Source of the DNA: Nocardia miyunensis NBRC 108239
GTDB taxonomy: Bacteria; Actinomycetota; Actinomycetes; Mycobacteriales; Mycobacteriaceae
Assembly (NCBI RefSeq): GCF_001613065.1
Contig: NZ_BDBQ01000085.1
Span: forward strand, 1 to 64,000
Direction: 5' to 3'
DNA: 64,000 nucleotides
Shown here: positions 8,192 to 17,994 of the stretch, one piece after another
How positions within the stretch are numbered: the first letter of the stretch is position 1
Layout of the letters: each line of letters opens with the position of its first letter
Notes under the pieces: model-generated
The model's database searches: none
Told to the model about the DNA's origin: nothing
What the model saw: only the letters and a program-made list of their open reading frames with translations
Translations under genes and position numbers: made by a program

Positions 8192-11100
8192 CGGTACTGC
8201 ACCTCCTGGGAGCGGCGGCGGATCACGGTCACCTCATCACGCTGATTCCCGGTCGGCCCGAAATAGTTGAAACCCCAGCACAATTGGGCGTAACCGCCGA
8301 TGAGGTGGGTCGGTTTGAGCAGTAGCCGGGTCAGCGAGTTGGGTATGCCGCCGCGACGTCCGGTGCGCTCGGCGCGCGGGACGTTCACCGTGCGCTCCTG
8401 CGCGTGATGCAGGTAGACCGTGCCCGCGGGCATCCGGTGCGAGACGATCGCGCGGGCCACCACGACGCCGTTGCGGTTCACCGCCTCGATCCAGTCGTTG
8501 TCCGCGACCCCGATCGATTCGGCGTCCCGCGGCGACATCCAGATCACCTGCCCGCCGCGCGAGAGCGAGAGCATGAACAGGTTGTCCTGATACTCGGAGT
8601 GGATCGACCATTTATTGTGCGGGGTGAGGTAGCGAACGGTGACCTGGCGCTGGCCGTCGGGCCCGAGTTCGGGTTCGCCGAACAGGCGGCTCATATCCAG
8701 CGGCGGACGGTAGACCGGCAGGCACTCGCCGACCTCGGACATCCAGTCGTGGTCCAGGAAGAACTGTTGACGTCCGGTCAGGGTGTGCCACGGCCGGAAC
8801 TGCTCGACGTTCTGGGTGAAGGCGGTGTACCGGCGGCCGCCGCTCTCGCTGCCCGACCATTCCGCCGAGGTGATCACCGGAACGGGTGCGGACTGTGTGT
8901 CGGCGTAGCTGACGCGCTTACCCTCGTGCTCGGCCGCGAGTTCCGCCATCGGCTGTCCGGTCCGGCGCTCCAACGTGCGAAAACCCTGAGTTGCCAAGTG
9001 ACCGTTGGTGGTTCCGGACAGTGCCAGGATGGTGTCGGCCGCGTGCACCGCGGTGTCGATTCGGGGACGTCCCGCCGCCGGGCCCGAATCGACCACGCCG
9101 TTGAGCGAACCCAGATACGAGACCTCGGCGTCGGGCCGCAGGGCGATCCCCTTCACCGGCAGGCCCAGTTCCTCGGCCAGTGGGCCCAGCGCGGCGAATT
9201 TGGCTCCGATCGCGGTGTAGTCGCGTTCGACGACGGTCAATGCCGGAAAGGTGCGGCCGGGAATCGGTGCACATTCGTCCTGCCGCCAGTCCCGCACAAC
9301 ACCGCCCGGCTGCGACATTTCACCCGGAGTGTCGTGCTGAAGTGCGGTGGCCACCAGATCGTGCCGGACGCCGAGGTGGTCGCGGGCCAGTTCGCTGAGC
9401 CGATCGGCCAGGGCGCGGAAGATGTCGAAATCGGTGCGCGCCTGCCAGGGCGGATCGACCGCGGGGGAGAACGCGTGCACGAACGGGTGCATATCGGTGG
9501 AGGACAGATCGTGTTTCTCGTACCAGGTCGCCGCGGGCAGCGTGAGATCCGACAGCAGCGTCGAGGAGGTCATCCGGAAATCGAGGGAGACGAGCAGATC
9601 CAGTTTGCCCTCAGGAGCTTCGCTGTGCCACCGCACATCTCGCGGACGCGACCGCCGGGGCGCCTCCTGCGCGGACAGCGAGGACTGGGTGCCCAGCAGA
9701 TGTTTCGTGAAATATTCCGCGCCCTTGGCCGAGGAGCCGAGCAGATTGGCCCGCCACAGCATCAGCACGCGCGGCCAGTTACGCGGGTCGTCCGGGTCCT
9801 CGATGGCGAATTTCAATGTCCCGGAGAGGATTTCATTCACCGCACGACCGACCGCGTGCTCGCCCTCGCCCAGTTCGAGCGGATTGCGGTCGAAGGTCGG
9901 ATAGGACGGCATCCAGCCCAGCCGGGTGGCCTGGGCCAGGCAATCGATCGCGGTCATCCCCGCGAAACGTCCCGCGCCCAGCGGTGAGGCGAGCGCATCG
10001 GCGGTGAATCGGTCGTACCGCCACTGATCGGTGTGCACGAACCAGTGACCGGTGCCGATTGCCTGCCGGGCCGGGCGCGCCCAGTCGATCGCACCGGCCA
10101 GGGTGGCCCATCCGGTGAACGGCCGCACCTTCTCCTGACCGACGTAATGCGCCCACCCGCCGCCGTTGCGGCCCTGACATCCGGTGAGCTGCAACAACGC
10201 CAGGAACGTCCGATAGATCGTCTCGGAGTGGAACCAGTGATTGGTGCCCGCGCCCATCAGGATCATGCACCGGCCGCGGGATTTCTCCGCGGTGTCGGCG
10301 AATTCCCGGGCGATCCGGATGCACGCCGCGGCCGGGACCGAGGTGTGTTCCTCCTGCCAGGCGGGGGTGCCGGGGGCGGCGGGATCGTCGTAGGACGCGG
10401 GCCAGTCACCGGGCAGCTCGCCGCGGCCCACGCCGTATCCGGCCAGGAGCAGGTCGAAGACGGTCGTCACCAGCGGGCCGCCGGGGCCGAGGCGTCGCGC
10501 GGGAACGCCGCGCCGCAGCACCTCACCGTGACTCTGGGCGTCCGCGCCGCCGTCGGTGTCGAAGCGCGGCAACAGCACCGGGACGCCGTCGCCGCGCCCG
10601 TACAGGGTCAGCACCGGGACGATCGAGCCCAGGTCCAGATTCCATTGTCCCGCACCGGATTCGGACCAGCGAAACCCGAGCGATCCGGGTGGTATCGCGG
10701 GTTCGGCGGTATTCTCGTCCAGCACAACGGTTTTCCACTCCGCTTCCTCGCTGGTGTCCCCGAGATCGGCCGCGCGCACGAATTTGCCCGGCACCCAGGC
10801 ATCCTCGTGTTCGACGAGGGTGACCAGGAAGGGCAGGTCGGTGAATCGGCGCACGTAATCGGTGAAGAACGGGACCTGCCGATCCACGAAACACTCCCGC
10901 AGGATCACATGTCCCATCGCCATCGCCAGGGCGGCGTCGGTGCCCGGATGCGGATGCAGCCACTGGTCGGCGAATTTCGCGTTGTCGGCGTAGTCCGGTG
11001 CGACCACCACGACCTTCTGACCGCGATAGCGCGCCTCGGCCATCCAGTGCGCGTCCGGGGTGCGGGTGACCGGGACGTTCGAACCCCACATGATCAGATA

Positions 11101-11853
11101 GGCCGCGTCCCACCAGTCGCCCGATTCGGGGACGTCGGTCTGATCGCCGAACACCTGCGGTGAGGCCACCGGCAGATCGGCGTACCAGTCGTAGAAGGAG
11201 AGCATCGGCGCACCGATCAGCGCCATGAATCGCGCGCCCGCCGCATGCGAGACCATCGACATGGCCGGGATCGGGGAGAATCCGGCGATCCGGTCCGGAC
11301 CGTATGTCGCGATCGTGTGCACGTGCGCGGCGGCGATGATCTCCAGCGCCTCGTCCCACTGCGCGCGCACGAGTCCGCCCTTGCCGCGGGCCTGCTGATA
11401 TTCCATCCGCCGGGCCGCGTCGGACTGGATCTCCGCCCACGCCAGCACCGGATCGCCGGTGCGCTTCTTCGCCTTTCGATACATGTCCAGCAGCACGCCG
11501 CGGATGTACGGATAGCGCACGCGGGTCGGGGAATAGGTGTACCAGGAGAAGGACGCACCCCGGGGACAACCGCGCGGCTCGTACTCCGGGCGGTCCGGGC
11601 CCACCGACGGATAATCGGTCGCCTGCGTCTCCCAGGTGATGATGCCGTCCTTGACGTACACCTTCCAGCGGCACGAGCCGGTGCAGTTCACGCCGTGTGT
11701 GGAGTAGACGATCTTGTCGTGGCTCCAGCGGTCGCGGTAGAAGACGTCCCCCTCGGTGCCACCGCGATAAACGACGCTGTGCAGATCGGGTGAGATATCG
11801 CCGCGATGGAAGTACTTGCCCGTCTCGAGAATCAGTGCGTCCGGTTCCGCCAT
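8188..11853 (-). CDS. narG: respiratory nitrate reductase alpha subunit NarG (molybdopterin)
   Basis: 1221 residues from the ATG at 11853 (MAEPDALILETGKYF), with AAAGGA about 11 bases upstream; a longer frame to 11940 is unlikely. His53, Cys57 and Cys61 in THGVNCTGSCRWK are the NarG-type FS0 ligands (one His replacing Cys). SFYDWYADLPVASPQVFGDQ contains the conserved Asp region near molybdenum. The C-terminal end TGNQRDEVTVIRRRSQEV is like mycobacterial NarG. It reduces nitrate to nitrite with electrons from NarH, on the cytoplasmic side of the membrane. First gene of narGHJI. No twin-arginine signal is seen, as expected for cytoplasmic-facing NarG. Confidence 0.97.
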   Translation of the reverse strand: MAEPDALILETGKYFHRGDISPDLHSVVYRGGTEGDVFYRDRWSHDKIVYSTHGVNCTGSCRWKVYVKDGIITWETQATDYPSVGPDRPEYEPRGCPRGASFSWYTYSPTRVRYPYIRGVLLDMYRKAKKRTGDPVLAWAEIQSDAARRMEYQQARGKGGLVRAQWDEALEIIAAAHVHTIATYGPDRIAGFSPIPAMSMVSHAAGARFMALIGAPMLSFYDWYADLPVASPQVFGDQTDVPESGDWWDAAYLIMWGSNVPVTRTPDAHWMAEARYRGQKVVVVAPDYADNAKFADQWLHPHPGTDAALAMAMGHVILRECFVDRQVPFFTDYVRRFTDLPFLVTLVEHEDAWVPGKFVRAADLGDTSEEAEWKTVVLDENTAEPAIPPGSLGFRWSESGAGQWNLDLGSIVPVLTLYGRGDGVPVLLPRFDTDGGADAQSHGEVLRRGVPARRLGPGGPLVTTVFDLLLAGYGVGRGELPGDWPASYDDPAAPGTPAWQEEHTSVPAAACIRIAREFADTAEKSRGRCMILMGAGTNHWFHSETIYRTFLALLQLTGCQGRNGGGWAHYVGQEKVRPFTGWATLAGAIDWARPARQAIGTGHWFVHTDQWRYDRFTADALASPLGAGRFAGMTAIDCLAQATRLGWMPSYPTFDRNPLELGEGEHAVGRAVNEILSGTLKFAIEDPDDPRNWPRVLMLWRANLLGSSAKGAEYFTKHLLGTQSSLSAQEAPRRSRPRDVRWHSEAPEGKLDLLVSLDFRMTSSTLLSDLTLPAATWYEKHDLSSTDMHPFVHAFSPAVDPPWQARTDFDIFRALADRLSELARDHLGVRHDLVATALQHDTPGEMSQPGGVVRDWRQDECAPIPGRTFPALTVVERDYTAIGAKFAALGPLAEELGLPVKGIALRPDAEVSYLGSLNGVVDSGPAAGRPRIDTAVHAADTILALSGTTNGHLATQGFRTLERRTGQPMAELAAEHEGKRVSYADTQSAPVPVITSAEWSGSESGGRRYTAFTQNVEQFRPWHTLTGRQQFFLDHDWMSEVGECLPVYRPPLDMSRLFGEPELGPDGQRQVTVRYLTPHNKWSIHSEYQDNLFMLSLSRGGQVIWMSPRDAESIGVADNDWIEAVNRNGVVVARAIVSHRMPAGTVYLHHAQERTVNVPRAERTGRRGGIPNSLTRLLLKPTHLIGGYAQLCWGFNYFGPTGNQRDEVTVIRRRSQEVQYR

Positions 11854-11996
11854 GGCTTTGCGATCCTTTCGACCGTCGGGGCGGGCACCAACTCGATCGA
11901 CTGTATCGTTCGTCCGGCGAATATTTGGCAACTTTGTCACGGCGGGCTGCGCGGCGGGGTTCGGATGTCGCGTCGCGGCATGTCACACTGGCGCCC
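11854..11996. promoter_or_regulatory. divergent promoter region between narG and the SLAC1/TehA-like gene
   Basis: 143 bp between two divergent start codons must hold the narG promoter and probably that of the transporter. A relatively AT-rich patch (GAATATTTGGCAACTTTGTCAC, about 11918-11940) is the best candidate for promoter elements. I could not assign a convincing FNR, NarL or GlnR box. Confidence 0.45.
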
Positions 11997-13061
11997 GTGG
12001 ATGAGTCGGACAACGACCGTGCCGCATCCCTGCGAAATCTGAAGCCCGCCTGGTTCGCCTCGGTGATGGCCACCGGAATCGTCGCACGCGCCGTCTCGGG
12101 CGCGGGGTGGTCGTGGGGTGGTGACGCACTGTTGACCATCGGATTGCTGGCCTTCGCCGGGCTGACGATCGCGATGGTCGTCCGGGCGATTCGCTATCCG
12201 CGCGAGATGGCGGCCGATGCCGGGAATCCGGCTGTCGGATTCACCTTCCTGACCTTCGTCGCGGGGGCCGGGGTGCTCTCCACGGGACTGGGCAGCCATG
12301 GCCTCGCCGCTGCCGCGCTGACCCTGCTTGCCATCGCCACGGTCGCCTGGCTCATTCTCTGCTATCTGATTCCGGCGGGATTCATGGTGCACCACAACAC
12401 CGCTCCCGGAATGACCGGCGCGGACGGAACCTGGCTGCTGTGGGTGGTCGGCACCCAATCGCTGTCCGTGGCCGCCAGCGCACTGCCCGCGCCGTGGGCG
12501 CATCGCTTCGCCACCCCCGCACTGCTGGCCTGGTCGGTCGGCAGTGTGCTCTACGGCATCGTCGCCGCACTGGTGCTGGGCGCGCTGTTCGCCCAGGAAC
12601 TCACCCCCGCGACCCTGGTGCCGCCGTACTGGATCTTCATGGGCGCCACCGCGATCAGCGTGCTGGCCGCCGCCGAACTCGTCGACCGCACCTCCGACCA
12701 CCTGGTCACCCTGACGCACCCGGTGCTGGTCGGCGCCGGCGTGGTCCTGTGGGCCTTCGGCACCTGGCTGATTCCCGCACTGCTGATCGCCGGGGTCTGG
12801 CGCTATCTGATCGAACACTTCCGCCGAAGTTTCGATCCGTCGCTCTGGAGCATCGTCTTCCCGATCGGCATGTACGGCGTCGGCACCCGCGAATTTGGTC
12901 TCGCGGTGGGGGAATCGTGGATGGTCAGGTTCGGACGGGCCGAGGCATGGGTGGCGCTGGCGGCGTGGATCGTGGTCGCGGTGGCGACCGTCGGGCAGTA
13001 CATGCCGTGGTTCCGGCGACTGCGCCGCCGGGATGGTCGTCGAGTTGCATTGCAGCAGTGA
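11997..13061 (+). CDS. SLAC1/TehA-family anion channel or transporter
   Basis: 354 residues from a GTG at 11997; no good ribosome site is visible, and an ATG at 12066 is the alternative. It opens with LKPAWFASVMATGIVA and has about ten hydrophobic spans, including SIVFPIGMYGVGTREFGLA near the C-terminus. This is the pattern of the voltage-dependent anion channel/TehA/Mae1/SLAC1 superfamily, which includes malate, sulfite, tellurite-resistance and (plant SLAC1/SLAH) chloride and nitrate channels. It is divergently placed against narG. By position it could move nitrate or nitrite; that is inference, and tellurite or dicarboxylate transport is equally possible from sequence alone. Confidence 0.85.
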   Translation: MDESDNDRAASLRNLKPAWFASVMATGIVARAVSGAGWSWGGDALLTIGLLAFAGLTIAMVVRAIRYPREMAADAGNPAVGFTFLTFVAGAGVLSTGLGSHGLAAAALTLLAIATVAWLILCYLIPAGFMVHHNTAPGMTGADGTWLLWVVGTQSLSVAASALPAPWAHRFATPALLAWSVGSVLYGIVAALVLGALFAQELTPATLVPPYWIFMGATAISVLAAAELVDRTSDHLVTLTHPVLVGAGVVLWAFGTWLIPALLIAGVWRYLIEHFRRSFDPSLWSIVFPIGMYGVGTREFGLAVGESWMVRFGRAEAWVALAAWIVVAVATVGQYMPWFRRLRRRDGRRVALQQ

Positions 13062-13281
13062 ATATTCGGTCGATCCGCTGATGCCGCGCACCATCCGGCT
13101 CAGGTGATTCCGGCAGCGCCCCCGGCACGCCGGGTTGCCCCGCCGCAAATCGTCTCGTTGATCTTCGCGGGCCACGGGCGATCCGATCCCTGCGGCATAT
13201 GGTCGGCGTGCTCGGACGGGGATGATGGTTTCGGTCGGCCGCGACTCAGCTGTTCACGGTCAGGGATGGCAGGCAGTTCAG

Positions 13282-14289
13282 CTAGAACTCCCCGGCGACG
13301 CCGAGAACCGTGCGGCCCGAATGCCGCCCCTCGCGAATCGCGCGCAGTACCGACTCGGCCTCGGTGATCCGGGTGTAGTTCTCCACATCGGACAGGTGCC
13401 GCGGTTTGAGGTCCTTGCCCAGACGAGTCCACAGGGCGCGCCGCTGGTCGATCGGGAATTGCGCCGAATCGATGCCGAGCAGGGCGACGCCGCGCAGGAT
13501 GAAGGGCATGACCGTGGTCGGCAGGCCGGTACCGCCGGTGAGTCCGCTGACCGCGGCTGTGCCGCCGTATCCGATCGCGCTGAGTATGTAGGCGAGGGAT
13601 TTGCCGCCGACGCTGTCCACCGCGCCGGCCCACTGCGCCTTACCGAGCGGACGGATCTTCGCTTCGGGATCCTCGGGCAGGCGGCCGATCACCGATTTCG
13701 CGCCGAGCGCCGAAAGTCGTTCGCCCGCATCGGTTTTGCCCGTCGAGGCGACCACCTCGAAGCCGAGGCCGGCCAGGATGTCCACTGCGACACTGCCGAC
13801 GCCGCCGGTCGCGCCGGTGACCAGGACCGGACCGGCATCCGGAGTCAGGCCGCGTTCCAGCAGCGCCTGCACACTCATCGCCGCGGTGAATCCGGCGGTG
13901 CCCAGTGCCGCCGCCTCGCGCGGGGTGAGGCTCTCGAGTTTCACGACCCACTCGGCCGGGACCCGAGCGTATTCGGCGAATCCGCCGTTGTGCGCGACGC
14001 CGATGTCGTAGCCGTGCGCGATCACCGGATCGCCGGGCATGAACGCCGGATCCTCCGACGCGGACACCTCACCGATGATGTCGATCCCCGGGATGATCGG
14101 ATAATTGCGCACCACCCCGCCGCCCGGCGTGATCGCCAGCCCGTCCTTGAAGTTCGCACTCGAATAGTGCACCTTGATCGTCACCGTGCCCGGCCCGAGG
14201 AAATCGTCGCCGACCTCCTCGCGCGCCAGCACAACCCCGTCGCCCGTCTCGTGTGCCACCATCGCCCAGAACGCCATGGGTCCGAGCAT
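13282..14289 (-). CDS. acrylyl-CoA reductase-like (AcuI/YhdH) MDR oxidoreductase
   Basis: 335 residues from the ATG at 14289 (MLGPMAFWAMV), with GGGAGG 12 bases upstream; ATG 14277 is an alternative. The order is VHYSSANFKDGLAIT, NYPIIPGIDIIGEV, VTGATGGVGSVAVDILA (NADPH-binding), FEVVASTGK and a C-terminal HSGRTVLGV. These match the YhdH/AcuI branch of MDR proteins, which reduce acrylyl-CoA to propionyl-CoA with NADPH in E. coli and Rhodobacter. The physiological substrate here is unknown. It sits alone on the minus strand, convergent with the transporter at 11997. Confidence 0.88.
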   Translation of the reverse strand: MLGPMAFWAMVAHETGDGVVLAREEVGDDFLGPGTVTIKVHYSSANFKDGLAITPGGGVVRNYPIIPGIDIIGEVSASEDPAFMPGDPVIAHGYDIGVAHNGGFAEYARVPAEWVVKLESLTPREAAALGTAGFTAAMSVQALLERGLTPDAGPVLVTGATGGVGSVAVDILAGLGFEVVASTGKTDAGERLSALGAKSVIGRLPEDPEAKIRPLGKAQWAGAVDSVGGKSLAYILSAIGYGGTAAVSGLTGGTGLPTTVMPFILRGVALLGIDSAQFPIDQRRALWTRLGKDLKPRHLSDVENYTRITEAESVLRAIREGRHSGRTVLGVAGEF

Positions 14290-14465
14290 AGGGCGGCCGT
14301 GCCTCCCGAGCGAGCATCGAGTTACAGCCGCACCCGTTCCCGCAAGACGCACTCCCTCCACCGGATGCCCGCCGTGTCCGGTGTGCGGGTCCGGGCCGCG
14401 CTGGAAGGTCTCCGGTCGCACGGACGAGTGGTACTCGCAGGGGACGGCCCGATGACGCGCCGCGC

Positions 14466-16574
14466 TCAACCGGAATACGAGGCGACGCCGACCGGGCCGG
14501 CGCCCAGGCACAGGTGCAAACCCGGTGTGGCAGTGCCGATTCGCATGAGGTTGCCGCCGCCGATGACGCGGACGTAGACCGTGTTCAGGCCCGCGCGGAC
14601 CGGGGCCACGACGGTCTCACCGTGTTCGAGTGCGACGGTGATCTGCCCGTCGCGGCTGGCCAGATAGTTGAGCTGGGCGGTCCAGGCGTTATCGATCATC
14701 GGGCCGTCGAGAGGGATCGGGACCGGCTGTGTGCCGGATACCGAATAACCGCAGCCGCGCACGGGGCCCCGGCGGATGCCCCGGTTCCACCAGACCGCCG
14801 CGTCGACGATCCGGCCGTCGTCGGTGATCATGCGTAGATGGGGCGTGGCGTGGGCGAACATGGTCGGCGGCGCCAGCGGCGAGAGCGCCACGCTGATCCG
14901 GTTCAGCGGATATGCCAAGGGATTCAGCACTTTCCAGGGCACCTCCTGCTCGAGCAGGGGTGGGCCGCCCGCGGCCAGTTCCGATTTCACGGTGGTGAGG
15001 TAGACCCGGGTCGGGCTGGCCGACCAGGATCGGCTGAAGGTGACGGTCGACCACAGACTGCTCACCACGAACGCCGTCACCAGCGCGATCGCGATCGGCG
15101 GCCGCAAGCCGCGCCGATCCGCCCGCCGCGGTCCGGCCCGCAGCAGCAGAGCGCCCGCGACGGTCAGCGGAACGGCCAGGTCGGCGAGGTAGCGCAGCGA
15201 TTGGGTGAGCTCGTCGGTGGTGTTCGGCCCGCCCCGGATCAGCGCAACGGGCAGTTGCGCGGCCAGCACGTAGACCACCACGGCCGCCCAGACCGGCCAC
15301 ACCCGGCGCCGCGTCCGGATCGAGAACACCACGACCGCGCCGATGACCAGCCACGCCAGCACCACCGTCCAGGCGGGCGGCACGGCCCACGGCGTCGAGG
15401 GCAGCCACCGTTCCCAGTCCCACGGCCCGCCCACCAGCGCGGGCACGATGCCCCGCGATATCGCGTGATGCAGCAGCGCCCGCACCCCGGCCCAGTCGCT
15501 GCGCACCGCCGAGACGTGCACCACCGTGAGATAGATTGCGCCCCAGCACATCAGCACAACCGCCGAGCCGATCCACAGCCTCGCCCCGCGCCGGGCCACC
15601 GTGCGAATCGCGTCGGCGCGCCCGTCGACGTACCGGACCAGCACCGCCACGACGAAGGCCACGAACGGCACGATGACCGACTTCTCGAAGAACAGCAGCG
15701 CCCCCACCAGCACCACGCATCCGGCCACCGCGTACCGCACCCGCCCGGTCCGGATCAGCAGCACCGCATCGCCCACGACCCAGGCCAGCGCGATCTGCAG
15801 CGGCAGCGCGTTCAGCGCCGCGGACCACCACGCGAACGCGGGCAACGTCAGGGGACAGAACAGGTAGAACGCCAGCGGAATCAGAATCGCCCACCGAGCA
15901 CCGCGAGCACCACGCAGCCATATCCCGCGCGACCGACCGGGCGATTCGCGAACGTCACCCACCTGAGCGCCGCGTCGTCCGGCGGATCCGGCGACATTTC
16001 CCAACCGCCCCGCCGACTCGAGAACATCACCCACTCGATCACCGCGCGCCCTCGCGTATCCGGTGGCATCTCCCGACCGCCCCGGCGACTCGAGAACGTC
16101 GCTCTCCCGATCACCGCGCGGCACGGCCGACTCGGCGGCTTCCCGCAACCGGCCCGACTCGACATCGCCACTCGCCCCGTACTCCGGCGAGGTGAGTACC
16201 AGCAGCATGCGCAGCACCGACGCCGAGGCGATGAGCTGCAACACCAGCATCGAGATCACCGGACCGGCCCACACGTACGGCCCCAGCCGCGTGATCACCC
16301 AGGCGACGGCGAACGCCGCGGGCATGAAATGCCCGTCGTGGTCGTAGAGCAGCAGATTCGCCGAGAACAGCGGAAACCGCCCCGCCCGCCCGGCGAGGAT
16401 CAGATCGTCCCAGTAGAAGAACCCCCCGCCGGCCACCCACCCCCGAACCGCCAGCTGCACCACGACGAGTCCGACCGCCACCGCCAACGGCCCGGTCACC
16501 CGACTCCGGCGCACCGCACTCTCCGCCGGTGGCACGGACACCGCCTCCGACGATCCGGCCGACGCGATATCCAT
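14466..16574 (-). CDS. large polytopic membrane protein with three 24-residue repeats
   Basis: 702 residues from the ATG at 16574 (MDIASAGSSEAVSV); 16604 is an alternative. The first membrane span is VAVGLVVVQLAVRGWVAGG, followed by FFYWDDLILAGRAG, an acidic-containing extracellular loop as in membrane GT-C-like glycosyltransferases and arabinosyl/mannosyl-transferase relatives. About ten or more hydrophobic spans follow, then a soluble C-terminal domain ending near GNLMRIGTATPGLHL. Between spans, at about residues 139-210, lies a hydrophilic segment of three 24-residue repeats sharing GDVLES(P/A)GR. I suggest a cell-envelope glycosyltransferase-like protein, but no family can be named with certainty. 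Confidence 0.7.
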   Translation of the reverse strand: MDIASAGSSEAVSVPPAESAVRRSRVTGPLAVAVGLVVVQLAVRGWVAGGGFFYWDDLILAGRAGRFPLFSANLLLYDHDGHFMPAAFAVAWVITRLGPYVWAGPVISMLVLQLIASASVLRMLLVLTSPEYGASGDVESGRLREAAESAVPRGDRESDVLESPGRSGDATGYARARGDRVGDVLESAGRLGNVAGSAGRRGAQVGDVRESPGRSRGIWLRGARGARWAILIPLAFYLFCPLTLPAFAWWSAALNALPLQIALAWVVGDAVLLIRTGRVRYAVAGCVVLVGALLFFEKSVIVPFVAFVVAVLVRYVDGRADAIRTVARRGARLWIGSAVVLMCWGAIYLTVVHVSAVRSDWAGVRALLHHAISRGIVPALVGGPWDWERWLPSTPWAVPPAWTVVLAWLVIGAVVVFSIRTRRRVWPVWAAVVVYVLAAQLPVALIRGGPNTTDELTQSLRYLADLAVPLTVAGALLLRAGPRRADRRGLRPPIAIALVTAFVVSSLWSTVTFSRSWSASPTRVYLTTVKSELAAGGPPLLEQEVPWKVLNPLAYPLNRISVALSPLAPPTMFAHATPHLRMITDDGRIVDAAVWWNRGIRRGPVRGCGYSVSGTQPVPIPLDGPMIDNAWTAQLNYLASRDGQITVALEHGETVVAPVRAGLNTVYVRVIGGGNLMRIGTATPGLHLCLGAGPVGVASYSG
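15943..16158. repeat. three 72 bp tandem repeats inside the membrane-protein gene
   Basis: Units begin at 15943, 16015 and 16087 with GAYTCG(C/A)GAAC and are each 72 bp (24 codons), so the frame is preserved. They encode a hydrophilic Gly/Arg/Glu-rich loop. Divergence between units (roughly a third of positions by eye) indicates an old expansion. Confidence 0.75.
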
Positions 16575-17137
16575 GGCACCCCACCATAGTGCCGAATCCG
16601 ACATTCGTCGGCCGTCCCCGGAACATCGCACCGCACCGGCACGGCGCGCCCGCGAAATCCTCACTCCCGGAACAGGATTCACGCCCGCACTCCCGAGCGA
16701 TCGAACGAGGCCCCGCCGCATCAGCGAGACCCCGCCGAACCCGGACACCCGGCACACTCTCACCGACACCGATAAAACCCGAGCACACCGGGCGCGTGTT
16801 CGACCCGCGAAGTCCTCAACCGGGATGGACTCCGCGAGCAGTCTTAGGTGAACACACATGTCACCAGGAGTGATCTGACTGGACCGCATCCGAGGTCACC
16901 GATCGAGACCGTGCCGGACCCGCCCGGCAAACGAACTCCGATCTCGAACAGCCGCACCGGTGCCCGCACACTCGCCGACAAGCACCTGCCCGCCAACGGC
17001 ACATCAACGGGGACGACCCGATTACCCGGACCTGACCGCGCAGGTCCGGATGGCTCGCGGACTCTCGACGATCGAGCACGACCGCGGCATAACGCGCTTG
17101 CGCAGCGAATCCCGAATGCGTGCTCGCGCAGAGGCGC
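16575..17137. other. gene-free stretch between the membrane-protein gene and the enoyl-CoA hydratase gene
   Basis: 563 bp with no ORF of convincing composition on either strand; the short ORFs here are Arg/Pro/Ser-rich frame shadows. Two loosely similar blocks (CCGCGAAATCCTC at about 16650 and CCGCGAAGTCCTC at about 16805) hint at an old duplication. The promoter of the minus-strand membrane-protein gene must lie at the left end. Confidence 0.5.
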
Positions 17138-17923
17138 TCAGTTGAACTTCGGGGCGCGTTTGTCCAGGAAGGCGGCGATTCCCTCGGTGCCGTCCGGATC
17201 CTCGGCGGCGTTGGAGATGAAGGAGGCCTCGCGGGCGAGTTGTTCCTCGAGGGTGTGGTCGGGGCTGACCAGGAGGAGTTTCTTGACGTTGGCGTTGCTG
17301 TGCCGGGGACCGGCGGCGAACTGTGCGGCCAGGTCGTCGACGGTGGCGGCGAGCTCGGCGTCGGGGACGACGCGGTGCAGCAGGTTCCAGTCCAGCGCCT
17401 CGGCGGCGGACAGGGTGCGGTTGAAGTACATCAGTTCCTGGGTGCGGCGCACGCCGATCAGGCGGGGCAGGTAGTAGGACGCGCCGCCGTCGGGGCTCAG
17501 ACCCGCCTTGGTGTAGGCCATGGTGAACGAGGCCGATTCAGCGGCGACCACCAGGTCACCGGTCACCGCGAGGCTGAAACCCGCACCCGCCGCGGTGCCG
17601 TTCACCGCGATGATCAGCAACGCCTCCATCCGCGCGAAAGACGAGATCGCCTCGTGCAGACTGTCCGCCAGATGTTTGACGTAGGGCCCCGCGCCGCCCT
17701 CCTGCGCCGCCATCGCCTTCAGATCGCCGCCCGCGCAGAAGAACCGGCCCGCGCCGGTGAGCGTGACGACCTTCAGCCCGGGATCGTCGGCGACCAGGGC
17801 GGCCACCTGCGCCAGCTCGCGGCCAAGAACGTGATCTATGCCGTTTGCGGCCTTCGGTCGGTTCAGGGTGATCCGAGCGATATTCCCGGTGCGTTCGAAC
17901 TCGATCGTCTGGTACTGGCTCAT
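17138..17923 (-). CDS. enoyl-CoA hydratase/isomerase (crotonase family, PaaG-like)
   Basis: 261 residues from the ATG at 17923 (MSQYQTIEFERTGN); GGAGAGGGAG lies just upstream. Crotonase motifs: FCAGGDLKAMA (oxyanion hole), NGTAAGAGFSLA and TKAGLSPDGGASYYLPR. The SPDGG Asp replaces the usual second catalytic Glu of hydratases, as in PaaG-type isomerases, so isomerisation of an unsaturated acyl-CoA is more likely than plain hydration. It ends with the family tail GIAAFLDKRAPKF. It lies 71 bp downstream of dinB on the same strand. Confidence 0.92.
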   Translation of the reverse strand: MSQYQTIEFERTGNIARITLNRPKAANGIDHVLGRELAQVAALVADDPGLKVVTLTGAGRFFCAGGDLKAMAAQEGGAGPYVKHLADSLHEAISSFARMEALLIIAVNGTAAGAGFSLAVTGDLVVAAESASFTMAYTKAGLSPDGGASYYLPRLIGVRRTQELMYFNRTLSAAEALDWNLLHRVVPDAELAATVDDLAAQFAAGPRHSNANVKKLLLVSPDHTLEEQLAREASFISNAAEDPDGTEGIAAFLDKRAPKFN

Positions 17924-17994
17924 GGGGACTCCCTCTCCATCGCATCCGCATCCAATGTGACATACCGCGCATGCGGTGCGGGCACTCGGGAGGT

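Noticed and set aside
8404..9987. Plus-strand ORF of 527 residues
   Set aside because: Antisense to narG; composition is Arg/Gly/His/Gln-rich with no domain. High-GC codon bias produces such mirror frames.
11918..11940. FNR- or GlnR-type box before narG
   Set aside because: The AT-rich patch does not match TTGAT-N4-ATCAA or a GlnR box well enough to name.
15943..16158. Relation between the two 72 bp repeat arrays in the window
   Set aside because: Periods are similar but the unit sequences do not align; probably coincidence.
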